Positions 6,545 to 13,503 of a DNA stretch of 18,259 nucleotides are shown piece by piece. Source of the DNA: Candidatus Poribacteria bacterium WGA-3G (GTDB lineage Bacteria; Poribacteria; WGA-4E; WGA-3G); the NCBI GenBank assembly GCA_000406005.1, contig ASZN01000061.1, positions 1-18,259 of the forward strand. Direction: 5' to 3'. Positions within the stretch are counted from its first letter, which is position 1. Each line of letters opens with the position of its first letter. Both the position numbers and the translations under genes were made by a program. Under the pieces are notes generated by a model. It was not told the DNA's origin and ran no database searches. It saw only the letters and a list, made by a program, of their open reading frames with translations.

Positions 6545-7426
6545 TTAATCTTTGATGTACACACCGACCGGACTGGTTACCGTCGTCGTGCAAAAACTGA
6601 CTCTGTCTTTGAAATGTGATTCACTTCGGCGTGCCGACTTACTGTTGTGCATCACAGCAAACAGCGTCGCGCCGCTCCCCGACATTAGCGCGCCAGAACA
6701 CCCAGCCTGCGTAGAAAGCTCGGTTTTAAGCGCAGCGATTTCAGGGTATTGGGCAAAAACTGGCACTTCAAGAAAGTTGTAAAGACTTTCCGAAACGCCG
6801 AGAACATCACCCTTTTCTACGTGAGTCCTTATAATTATACCCGCGTTTTCACGCTTTGTCAAGGAAAAATTTAGCTTGTTGAAAACAGCGGCTGTCGAAA
6901 TCTCGATACCGGGATTTAAAAGGAGAAGCGGTAGGTCGGAAAGCGCGGGAAGCCGTGTTAACTGGTCGCCGATGCCGGTTCCGAACGCTGCGCCGCCGTG
7001 CAGGCAAAACGGAACATCTGCACCCAACTCTGCCCCGAAACGCATCAGCACCTCTTGTGTGAAACCGAGACAGAAAAGTTCGTTTACACCGTGAAGAACT
7101 GCGGCAGCGTTCGCACTTCCACCAGCAAGCCCAGCAGCAACGGGAATCCGTTTCTTGATTTCGATTGAAACACCGCCGATGCCGCCTACTGCATCGCTGA
7201 GGCGTTCCGCTGCACGATATGCCAGATTGCTCGCATCAGACGGAACCCCTGGGTGTTCACAGTGGACGGTTATCTCCTTCGTCTCCTGTTTACGGATGAT
7301 AACGTCGTCGTGCAAACCGATGGAGTGGAAGACCGTTTCGAGGTTGTGATAGCCGTCTTCACGTTTACCGACGACATTTAGATAAAGGTTGATTTTCGCG
7401 TGGGCGCGGACGCTTATCTTCTGCAC
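6545..7426 (-). CDS. ispE: 4-diphosphocytidyl-2-C-methyl-D-erythritol kinase
   Basis: A 293-aa GHMP kinase of the non-mevalonate (MEP) isoprenoid pathway; it phosphorylates the 2-hydroxyl of CDP-methylerythritol. Motifs: AHAKINLYLNVVGKREDGYH at the N-terminus, the glycine-rich ATP loop PVAAGLAGGSANAAAVL at about 103-119, GADVPFCLHGGAAFGTGIG, and the C-terminal SGALMSGSGATLFAV. The start is GTG; the preceding lipoprotein gene's stop overlaps a GGAG-containing stretch about 14 nt upstream, suggesting coupling (gap 11 nt). Length is normal. The C-terminal tail after GSGATLFAV is standard. The gene runs directly into tRNA-Gln. Confidence 0.96.
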   Translation of the reverse strand: MQKISVRAHAKINLYLNVVGKREDGYHNLETVFHSIGLHDDVIIRKQETKEITVHCEHPGVPSDASNLAYRAAERLSDAVGGIGGVSIEIKKRIPVAAGLAGGSANAAAVLHGVNELFCLGFTQEVLMRFGAELGADVPFCLHGGAAFGTGIGDQLTRLPALSDLPLLLLNPGIEISTAAVFNKLNFSLTKRENAGIIIRTHVEKGDVLGVSESLYNFLEVPVFAQYPEIAALKTELSTQAGCSGALMSGSGATLFAVMHNSKSARRSESHFKDRVSFCTTTVTSPVGVYIKD

Positions 7427-7437
7427 AATTTTGCACG

Positions 7438-8328
7438 TTACTCCGCTAATTCCGACAACGGAATGATTTCAAAGTCCTCCGATAGAAACGGTGCCGCATC
7501 AAATTTGCTGTCGTTAATCTCGACGTTAAGTTCGACTTTAGTGATGTTTACAGCGACCTGTGTCTGTTCAAGCGGACGTTCGATTTCAACCTTATGCGGA
7601 CGCAGGATGCCGCTTACGTTGCGATAGTCGGAGAAGGTGGCGCGTTGCTGGAGCACTCCATTTTTATCGTGAATATGCCAATCTGTCACTCGCGGTTCCC
7701 CGTCACGGACAAAGAGCGTGATAGTTTCTATATGTTCATCTGTGATCCCCGGACGGGTGATGGTAAATTTCGCGCCGGAGTTTTCAACAGATATAAAATT
7801 ATCCGTGCGTCTGTCAAGGAACGGGTTGGCGAAAATAGCACTCAGTACATCTGATACGCGCAGGTCCACGCCGAAAATTTCTCGCAAAACTCCATCAGAT
7901 AGAGGCCCGAGGTATGTTTTCTGCTCATTGAGAAGCGCGAGGACGAATTGATTCTTATCCTGATTGGCGATTGCGACACCGCGCGGTTCATTAAGCGCTC
8001 CCATCGCTTGGATGTGAAGCAATTCGCCACCGCTTTCCGATTTCTTATACCACAACAATTCCCGAAGTTCTTCGCTTTGTTCACCCTCCTCAATTGTCAC
8101 CTTCATCTGCGTTTTTAGAGAGCCAGTGAGATCATATCTCACTCGCAATGTAGTAAGGATGGCATCCAATTCCGCACGTGCTGCGGGTGTCAATTGAACC
8201 GTGGAAGTACTTAAACTACATCCGACAATAGTTGCGAACAGAAGTAGACATGTCCCGTGTGCGATCCACAAAATCACCTGATGAAGATTGTAGACTTTAC
8301 GAGTTAGCGGTGTGCGGTATAATAGCAT
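7438..8328 (-). CDS. Putative lipoprotein of LolA/LolB-like type, upstream of ispE
   Basis: With the ATG at 8328 (one base after the argD stop, GGAAG about 9 nt upstream) the protein is 296 aa. It has a long basic n-region, a hydrophobic core (LLLFATI) and lipobox IVGC with lipidated Cys37. The mature part begins with a helix (AARAELDAILTTLRVRYDL) and then looks beta-rich, e.g. GSLKTQMKVTIE, LLWYKKSESGGELLHIQAMG and KFTITRPGI. This agrees with a LolB/LolA/DUF4292-like fold that carries or inserts lipoproteins at the outer membrane. In many bacteria lolB lies just before ispE, as here. The functional guess rests on topology and synteny, not on clear motif identity. An in-frame ATG at 8490 would overlap argD by 160 nt and was not chosen. 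Confidence 0.8.
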   Translation of the reverse strand: MLLYRTPLTRKVYNLHQVILWIAHGTCLLLFATIVGCSLSTSTVQLTPAARAELDAILTTLRVRYDLTGSLKTQMKVTIEEGEQSEELRELLWYKKSESGGELLHIQAMGALNEPRGVAIANQDKNQFVLALLNEQKTYLGPLSDGVLREIFGVDLRVSDVLSAIFANPFLDRRTDNFISVENSGAKFTITRPGITDEHIETITLFVRDGEPRVTDWHIHDKNGVLQQRATFSDYRNVSGILRPHKVEIERPLEQTQVAVNITKVELNVEINDSKFDAAPFLSEDFEIIPLSELAE

Positions 8329-8329
8329 C

Positions 8330-9520
8330 TTACAAAACTTCCGACATCGACTTTTCGACGATATTGACGGCTTCCTCAACGTGTCCGGCATTGATATTGA
8401 GTGGCGGTAAGAATCGGAGGACATAATCGTTGGTGCATATCGTGACGAGTCCGTTCTCAATACATTTCGCAGCGAGTGGCTTCGCATCAACTTCCATGAC
8501 TAAGCCTCGGAGCAGACCTTTCCCTCGAACCTCTTTGATCGGATATTTGTCTTTCAGTTCCATCAATCCGCCTGCAAGGTAATTCCCCATTTTAACGGCA
8601 TTCACGGCGAGATTCTCTTCCAGAATCGTCTGGACGGTTGTCGCTGCCGCCGCAGTGACCAACGGGTTTCCACCGAATGTCGCTGCATGGGTGCCGGGTA
8701 CAAAACTCATCGCAACGTCTCGTTTTGCTAACATCGCACCGATAGGCACGCCGCTACCGAGTGCCTTTGCCATCGTAATCACATCCGGCACAACACCGTA
8801 ACTCTGGTATCCGAAGAATGTTCCCAATCTTCCCATCGCTGTCTGTACTTCGTCAAACATGAGTAATAGGTTATGTTTGTCACAGAGTTCGCGTAAACCT
8901 TGCAGATAGCCGTCGCTGGGGATATTAACACCACCTTCCGACTGGATCGGTTCAACTAAAATCGCACACGTCTCTTCGCTGATAGCGGCTTCGGTGGCTT
9001 CCAAGTCGTCAAACGGCACGTATTTGAACCCTTCAAGCATCGGTTCAAACCCGACGTGATATTTCGTCTGTGCTGTAGCGGTGATGGTTGCCATCGTCCG
9101 CCCGTGGAACGAGTTATCCATAGTGATGATTTGGTATGCATCCGTTCTGCCACTGTCTTTGGCGTACTTGCGTGCCAGTTTAATGGCTGCCTCGTTCGCT
9201 TCGGCACCACTATTGCAGAAGAAGCACTGATCCATGTCGGAGTTATCAATGAGCAGTTTCGCGAGTTCTGCCTGGGGTTGGATATAGTAAAGATTAGAGG
9301 TGTGAAGCAGTTTGCCTGCCTGTTCACGAATCGCTTCAACGACCTTCGGGTGGCAATGCCCTAAACCGTTGACAGCGAGTCCGCCGAGGAAGTCGAGGTA
9401 TTTTTTGCCATCGGCATCCCAGAGGTAGGGACCCTCGCCTTTGACGAATGCAAGGCTTCTGTCACCGTAAGTATTAATGATATATTCTGTCGCCATCGCT
9501 TTAATTTCAGCGGTTGTCAT
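8330..9520 (-). CDS. argD: Acetylornithine aminotransferase-like class III PLP aminotransferase
   Basis: A 396-aa fold-type I, class III aminotransferase. Typical ArgD motifs are present: NTYGDRSLAFVKGEGPYLWDADG, YLDFLGGLAVNGLGHCHP, FFCNSGAEANEAAIKLARKY (PLP phosphate), SFHGRTMATI, LLMFDEVQTAMGRLG (Asp contacting PLP N1) and ITMAKALGSGVPIGAM with the Schiff-base Lys near 252. The C-terminus GLLRGLVMEV...LRFLPPLNI is standard. It most likely converts N-acetylglutamate semialdehyde to N-acetylornithine in arginine synthesis; succinylornithine or related diamine use cannot be excluded. AAGGAG lies about 11 nt before the ATG. The downstream lipoprotein start follows after 1 nt, and no other arg genes are nearby. 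Confidence 0.92.
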   Translation of the reverse strand: MTTAEIKAMATEYIINTYGDRSLAFVKGEGPYLWDADGKKYLDFLGGLAVNGLGHCHPKVVEAIREQAGKLLHTSNLYYIQPQAELAKLLIDNSDMDQCFFCNSGAEANEAAIKLARKYAKDSGRTDAYQIITMDNSFHGRTMATITATAQTKYHVGFEPMLEGFKYVPFDDLEATEAAISEETCAILVEPIQSEGGVNIPSDGYLQGLRELCDKHNLLLMFDEVQTAMGRLGTFFGYQSYGVVPDVITMAKALGSGVPIGAMLAKRDVAMSFVPGTHAATFGGNPLVTAAAATTVQTILEENLAVNAVKMGNYLAGGLMELKDKYPIKEVRGKGLLRGLVMEVDAKPLAAKCIENGLVTICTNDYVLRFLPPLNINAGHVEEAVNIVEKSMSEVL

Positions 9521-9553
9521 TCTTGATTTTTCTCCTTTGTTCTAAAAATTGCA

Positions 9554-9585
9554 ACGGCACACGGCGTGTGCCTGCTACCTTTAAG
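9554..9585. repeat. Dispersed palindromic repeat, copy A
   Basis: The core GGCACAC-GGC-GTGTGCC (9556-9572) is a perfect 7-bp inverted repeat. With flanks, the 32-bp unit matches 29 of 32 positions with copy B at 13472-13503. It starts 2 nt after the stop codon of the enolase-superfamily gene and lies in the argD leader. No T-run follows closely enough for a clear intrinsic terminator. Confidence 0.8.
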
Positions 9586-9586
9586 A

Positions 9587-10720
9587 TTACCAATTCGTAT
9601 AGGAACCGTCGTCACGTTGGTAGCCGGTCGGGGGTCCGTATTCTTGGGTTGTGACGTTCGTAAGTGCATCCTCGTTCAATTCGATGCCGAGTCCGGGCCC
9701 TTCCGGTGGTAAGAGATAACCGGATTCAAACGGCACCTGCACAGGAAACACGTCGGTTAGTGAGGACATCGGTGCGCGAGGGAGTTCCTGTACCCCAACG
9801 AGCGGTGATGCCAAGCAGAGATGCAGACACGCCGCAGCGGACACGGGGCCTAACGGATTATGCGGTGCGATGTGGATGTAGTGTGTTTCGCACCATCCGG
9901 CGATTTTGCGCGCCTCTGTTAACCCACCGGCGATGCAGACATCAACGCGGCAATAGTCCATCAAGTCTTCCTCAATGACCTCACGGAAGGTCCATTTGCT
10001 ATCAAATTGCTCGCCAACGGCAATCGGCACCGAGGTTTGCTGCCGAAGTCGTCTGAGACTGGCGGGGTTCTCGCTCCGAAGCGGGTCTTCAATGAAAAAC
10101 GGATGGTACTCGGCAACCTTGTTACAGAAATCGAGGCTATCCGCTGGATCGAGACGCGTATGAACGTCAACGAGTATCTCTACGTCGTCGCCTAACGCGT
10201 GACGGACGGCTTCCACCTGTTCAATACCGTTCTGTATTGCGCGCTTGGGTTCAAAGGTTCCGGTATCTGAACCGTCAGCCAAGCCCCATCGGACGAACTT
10301 CCAACCGGCTTCGTGGGTTTGTCGGCAGCTCTCAACGAGTGCGTCGATGGAGCCACCACCGTTATGTGGGTAGCAGACGACCTTGTCTCTTGTGCGTCCA
10401 CCCAAGAGTTCGTAGACAGGGACGTTAAGTGCTTTGCCTTTGATGTCCCAGAGTGCGATATCTACGGCACTCACAGCGGCGGATTGGACAACACCGCCGG
10501 GGAAGAAGGCACCACGGAACATGACTTGCCACAGATGCTCAATCCGGAACGGGTCGGCACCGATAAGGAACGGTTCAAACGAGCGAACGACTTCGGCTAA
10601 GGCAGCGGCACGGCGGCGTAACCCGCCTTCACCGACACCGTAGATACCGGCATCGGTTTCGACCTTCACAAAAAAATGACCGCTCGCTGAAACAAACGAT
10701 TTGACATTCGTAATCTTCAT
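9587..10720 (-). CDS. Enolase-superfamily sugar-acid dehydratase, D-galactonate dehydratase-like
   Basis: A 377-aa protein of the mandelate racemase/muconate lactonising enzyme group. The capping domain is N-terminal and the TIM barrel carries Mg ligands Asp185 (LVDVH), Glu211 (FIEDP) and Glu237 (AVGEQF), with acid/base His187 and His287 (HIAPHNPLGP). These sit two residues later than Asp183/Glu209/Glu235/His185/His285 of E. coli galactonate dehydratase as I recall them, so a dehydratase of an aldonate is likely. The exact substrate is not determined. The start is 6 nt after the stop of the phytanoyl-CoA dioxygenase gene, whose GGGGTAA end also serves as Shine-Dalgarno, so the two are coupled. 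Confidence 0.92.
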   Translation of the reverse strand: MKITNVKSFVSASGHFFVKVETDAGIYGVGEGGLRRRAAALAEVVRSFEPFLIGADPFRIEHLWQVMFRGAFFPGGVVQSAAVSAVDIALWDIKGKALNVPVYELLGGRTRDKVVCYPHNGGGSIDALVESCRQTHEAGWKFVRWGLADGSDTGTFEPKRAIQNGIEQVEAVRHALGDDVEILVDVHTRLDPADSLDFCNKVAEYHPFFIEDPLRSENPASLRRLRQQTSVPIAVGEQFDSKWTFREVIEEDLMDYCRVDVCIAGGLTEARKIAGWCETHYIHIAPHNPLGPVSAAACLHLCLASPLVGVQELPRAPMSSLTDVFPVQVPFESGYLLPPEGPGLGIELNEDALTNVTTQEYGPPTGYQRDDGSYTNW

Positions 10721-10726
10721 ATTTTC

Positions 10727-11533
10727 TTACCCCGCATCCAACGTTGGTGTGTTGTTTTGACAGTGGACCGGACGGAAAAGCGTCTGGCGTTTGAACGGCA
10801 TCTCTTCAACGTGTTTTGGGTGTGGTTCCCACTGATGCCACTTGTTTCCAACGGTGTTATAGCAGTGGAATATCGCAACCCGATCAACATCTTCGTCTGT
10901 CCACTTCGCGCCGGTATGTGTAATCGCCTCTGTGAAAACGAGCATGGAACCCGCAGGACAGGTATAGTCCTCCCACAATGGTGAATTCCGATCCGCTGTT
11001 GACTTTGGCGCAGGAAACGCGCCTTTATGACTACCTGTGAGGAACATCGTTCCGCCACCGCCTTCTTTAACGGGGTTAAGTTCCCAGACGACGCGCGTCA
11101 ATCCGCTATGTGCCTTATCGTGGTGCAGATGATAGGTATGTGAGTTGCCGGGGAAATTGAGCATACCGCGTCCACCGTGTGGACGGAAGTTGTCGTGTCC
11201 GTTCGAGCGGATGGTTAAAAACGTGCCTTCGAGTCGGAAGCCGTAGCAGTTCTCGTTGGCATACCCGGAGGTCAGGAATTCGTTCATGAATCCGAACACA
11301 ACGGGGTGATCGGTTAGCGATTCGAGAGGCCCCCCGATAGGGGAACGGTGATGTTCACGGATTGATTCGGGATCCTGTTTGAGTTGGTAACAGAATTCGC
11401 GCATCTCTTTAATCTCTGATTCGCTGAGGATACCTGGGAACAGCAGCCACCCACGGGTATCAAAGCGGAAACGTTGTTCTTCCGTGAGCGGGATCGGCGG
11501 TAGATTGTCAGCATTTGTCGTAGGATTCGGCAT
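10727..11533 (-). CDS. Phytanoyl-CoA dioxygenase (PhyH) family Fe(II)/2-oxoglutarate oxygenase
   Basis: A 268-aa double-stranded beta-helix oxygenase. The iron triad is visible as His-x-Asp in YHLHHDKAHSGL (about residues 135-137) and the distal His in EAITHTGAKW, with the 2-oxoglutarate-binding Arg in DEDVDRVAIF. LNPVKEGGGGTMFLTGSHKGAFP is the family's central signature. The substrate is unknown; the family is much broader than phytanoyl-CoA. The ATG at 11533 is preferred because AAGGA sits about 7 nt before it. An in-frame ATG at 11569 would draw its first residues from the adjacent dispersed repeat. Cotranscription with the dehydratase is likely; the Gfo/Idh gene lies 101 nt upstream. Confidence 0.9.
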   Translation of the reverse strand: MPNPTTNADNLPPIPLTEEQRFRFDTRGWLLFPGILSESEIKEMREFCYQLKQDPESIREHHRSPIGGPLESLTDHPVVFGFMNEFLTSGYANENCYGFRLEGTFLTIRSNGHDNFRPHGGRGMLNFPGNSHTYHLHHDKAHSGLTRVVWELNPVKEGGGGTMFLTGSHKGAFPAPKSTADRNSPLWEDYTCPAGSMLVFTEAITHTGAKWTDEDVDRVAIFHCYNTVGNKWHQWEPHPKHVEEMPFKRQTLFRPVHCQNNTPTLDAG

Positions 11534-11553
11534 GGTTTTGTCCTTAGAGGAAT

Positions 11554-11637
11554 AGTTGTCAGTTATCAATTAAAAGAAATTTCTGGTGCGTCAAAACCCT
11601 CTTTAACTGGCAACTGAGTATTGGCAACTGATAACTA
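11554..11637. repeat. AGTTATCAGTT-family inverted repeat between the Gfo/Idh and PhyH genes
   Basis: The left arm AGTTGTCAGTTATCAATTAA and right arm TTAACTGGCAACTG...GCAACTGATAACT form an imperfect inverted repeat with a central stretch containing CCCTCTTTAACTGG, also found at 2956-2970. The stop codon TAG of the Gfo/Idh gene (11637-11635) lies on the repeat edge. This resembles the cluster at 2831-3050 in miniature. Confidence 0.7.
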
Positions 11638-12792
11638 CTTATACAAACGTTCATCTTCGAGTGATAGCCAAGTGCCGTAATCGCGAGGCATCTCTTTCAT
11701 TTCACCGAGACCGGCTTCGGCACGCCAGCGTAACAGGGGATGCTCCCGATTTTTCTGGGGCAGCTCGACGCGTGTGCCGTAAATAGCAGACTCGAAGATT
11801 GCCATCAAAATCTCCATAACGTGACGGCCCTCTTCGCCGTTGGATTCGTGTTCTCGGTCCTCGTCGAGTGCGTTCACGTATTCTTCAACGAAACAATAAT
11901 CATCGGCATCTGCACCTTTGTCCGGATCAAAATGTTCTGGGTAGATAGATGGAAGTGCCTGCCACTGGTCGTGCGTGCCATCAGGGACGAAATGCGGTGT
12001 CGGTAGCCACCACGAACCTTTCAATTCCGACCAGAAGAGCCGGCCTTCTGTGCCGTAGAGTTCCATGACATAAGCATCGGTATCGACCTTCGGGAATCGG
12101 TGCTGGATGAGTGTACCGGTGACGTTTCCATCGAATTGAAGCGTTACTGTGGCATATTCACCTGCGACTGTCCCCATACCTGCCGGTGAGGGGAGGACAT
12201 CGTCGTGTATGAGGTCGCGTCCGCCGGATGTTACCTGCGCCACAATACTTCGACACTTTCCACCGAAACGGAGCATGTTGTTGACGACATGCGTTCCGAT
12301 GTTCATTAATCCGTAACCGGCGTAGTAGCCTTTCCCACTGGCATAAATGTAGCGAATGTCACCGATTTTTCCTTCGTCTAAGGCTTTCGCGACTGCCTGC
12401 ATCGACGGACTTGTGCGGCGTTGATGATGTACGGCGACGCGCGCATTTTTCGCTTTCGCTTTCGCTAACACCTCATCCGCTTGAACGAGATCAATGCAGA
12501 GGGGTTTCTCAACTTCAATATTCACGCCGTGTTCGAGGACACGCATACAGAGTGGATGGTGTGCCTCTGTTGCTGTCGGAATGGCGACAATATCGGGTGT
12601 TGTCTGCCGGATCATCTCGTCTAAATCGGTGAAATGTGCTGAGACGTTCACGATTTCGCCGAGGGTGTCTAACCGCTCTTGGACGAGGTCGCAGAGCGCT
12701 ACGATTTCGGTACGTGGATGTGCGTGGTACGCTTTCGCTGCCGAGGTGCCGCGACTCCGACACCCCAGTATAGCAACACGATAAGTTTTCAT
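11635..12792 (-). CDS. Gfo/Idh/MocA family NAD(P)-dependent oxidoreductase
   Basis: A 385-aa sugar or cyclitol dehydrogenase-like protein. The N-terminal Rossmann fold shows RVAILGCRSRGTSAAKAY (nucleotide-binding loop, residues 5-22) and ALCDL at the end of strand 2. The family Glu-Lys-Pro is at 95-97, and the C-terminal alpha/beta sheet domain begins near 125. NIGTHVVNNMLRF gives the conserved active-site His168. VMELYGTEGRLFW is also typical. Such proteins oxidise a sugar hydroxyl with NAD(P). The substrate is unknown. It has its own promoter at 12866-12894 and heads the group with PhyH and the dehydratase. The Shine-Dalgarno is weak. Confidence 0.92.
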   Translation of the reverse strand: MKTYRVAILGCRSRGTSAAKAYHAHPRTEIVALCDLVQERLDTLGEIVNVSAHFTDLDEMIRQTTPDIVAIPTATEAHHPLCMRVLEHGVNIEVEKPLCIDLVQADEVLAKAKAKNARVAVHHQRRTSPSMQAVAKALDEGKIGDIRYIYASGKGYYAGYGLMNIGTHVVNNMLRFGGKCRSIVAQVTSGGRDLIHDDVLPSPAGMGTVAGEYATVTLQFDGNVTGTLIQHRFPKVDTDAYVMELYGTEGRLFWSELKGSWWLPTPHFVPDGTHDQWQALPSIYPEHFDPDKGADADDYCFVEEYVNALDEDREHESNGEEGRHVMEILMAIFESAIYGTRVELPQKNREHPLLRWRAEAGLGEMKEMPRDYGTWLSLEDERLYK

Positions 12793-12865
12793 AATATTTT
12801 CACTTTCGCAAACCTTATATGTTCTGTTTCTGTTTGTAGGGAAAATCCGTGGGACGCTTTTTTTA

Positions 12866-12894
12866 ATCTTAACCTATTTGAAGGCTGCTGTCAA
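12866..12894 (-). promoter_or_regulatory. Sigma-70-type promoter of the Gfo/Idh oxidoreductase gene
   Basis: On the minus strand, TTGACA (12894-12889, full consensus), a 17-nt spacer and TAAGAT (12871-12866, 4 of 6) precede an A-rich start region. The predicted leader is about 67 nt. No operator is evident. Confidence 0.65.
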
Positions 12895-12959
12895 GTTTTT
12901 TGTGGGTTTACTCCAGGGCCATTCAATTTTAAGAAATTATTGGATTGGACATCTTTCTA

Positions 12960-12994
12960 GCGAAATGCTGCGAAATGCTGCGAAATGCTGCGAA
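12960..12994. repeat. Tandem 10-bp repeat, three full copies plus part
   Basis: GCGAAATGCT is repeated three times and followed by GCGAA, upstream of the Gfo/Idh promoter, next to a strongly AT-rich stretch (12995-13065). It sits in the 281-nt gap between the GIY-YIG and Gfo/Idh genes, where no further gene was seen. It may be slippage DNA or a binding-site array. Confidence 0.75.
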
Positions 12995-13073
12995 TATTTC
13001 GGTAGTTTTCTTTAATTGTATTTATATTTTAAGTAATATATATTAAGTATTATCACCTGTGAAAAGGACAACA

Positions 13074-13451
13074 TTAAGATTTGGCGGGATTCATTTTCAG
13101 GTTGGTTTTCGGTTTCCACTCGCGGATGAGTTCGGTCTCTAATAAGACCGTCTCCTCAGCATTCTTTGTGAATTCTACTGAAAATTGGATGATCGGTCTA
13201 AACATCCGGAGTTGTGAGTGGAGTCCGTCGTTCTGTGCATTTGAATAGTGCTGCAGCAACCGCCTCCGGACACAGGTTGTGGATTCTCCGACATAAAGAC
13301 ATTCGTTTCGACCTTCGGTGCCGGTTTTCCGCCACAACACATATACGCCAGTCTGTCCAGTCGGTAACTGCAGGATTTCTTCGCGCGTGAAGGGGCGTAG
13401 GTTTCGCTTGAGTTGGTACTGTAAGGCGTAGAGGGTAACACTGTCGCGCAT
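13074..13451 (-). CDS. GIY-YIG nuclease-domain protein
   Basis: A 125-aa small protein that is almost wholly a GIY-YIG fold: GVYVLW at 35-40 (the GIY position), CLYVGES at 51-57 (the YIG position), Arg62-Arg64 in VRRRLLQHY, catalytic Glu105 in LLETELI and Asn117 in PKTNLKM. All residues expected for metal-dependent DNA cleavage are present. There is no extra DNA-binding domain. It starts 47 nt after the DNA methylase stop, the gap holding palindrome copy B, and ends the accessory block. A restriction, homing or repair role is possible; cleavage of unmethylated DNA as a partner of the methylase is inference only. The Shine-Dalgarno is weak. Confidence 0.83.
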   Translation of the reverse strand: MRDSVTLYALQYQLKRNLRPFTREEILQLPTGQTGVYVLWRKTGTEGRNECLYVGESTTCVRRRLLQHYSNAQNDGLHSQLRMFRPIIQFSVEFTKNAEETVLLETELIREWKPKTNLKMNPAKS

Positions 13452-13471
13452 GAGGTGGAGTCCGTTAGTTT

Positions 13472-13503
13472 ACGGCACACGGCGTGTGCCTATTACTTTT
13501 AAG
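13472..13503. repeat. Dispersed palindromic repeat, copy B
   Basis: The core GGCACAC-GGC-GTGTGCC (13474-13490) is identical to copy A, with 29 of 32 bases of the whole unit the same. The methylase stop codon TAA (13501-13499) is inside the repeat. It separates the methylase from the GIY-YIG gene and may form an mRNA hairpin modulating downstream expression or 3' processing. Confidence 0.8.

Noticed and set aside
8329..8490. Lipoprotein start at ATG 8490
   Set aside because: It would overlap argD by 160 nt; the ATG at 8328 has a Shine-Dalgarno and gives a proper lipoprotein signal.
11534..11569. PhyH start at ATG 11569
   Set aside because: The extra 12 residues derive from the dispersed repeat, and a good Shine-Dalgarno precedes the ATG at 11533.
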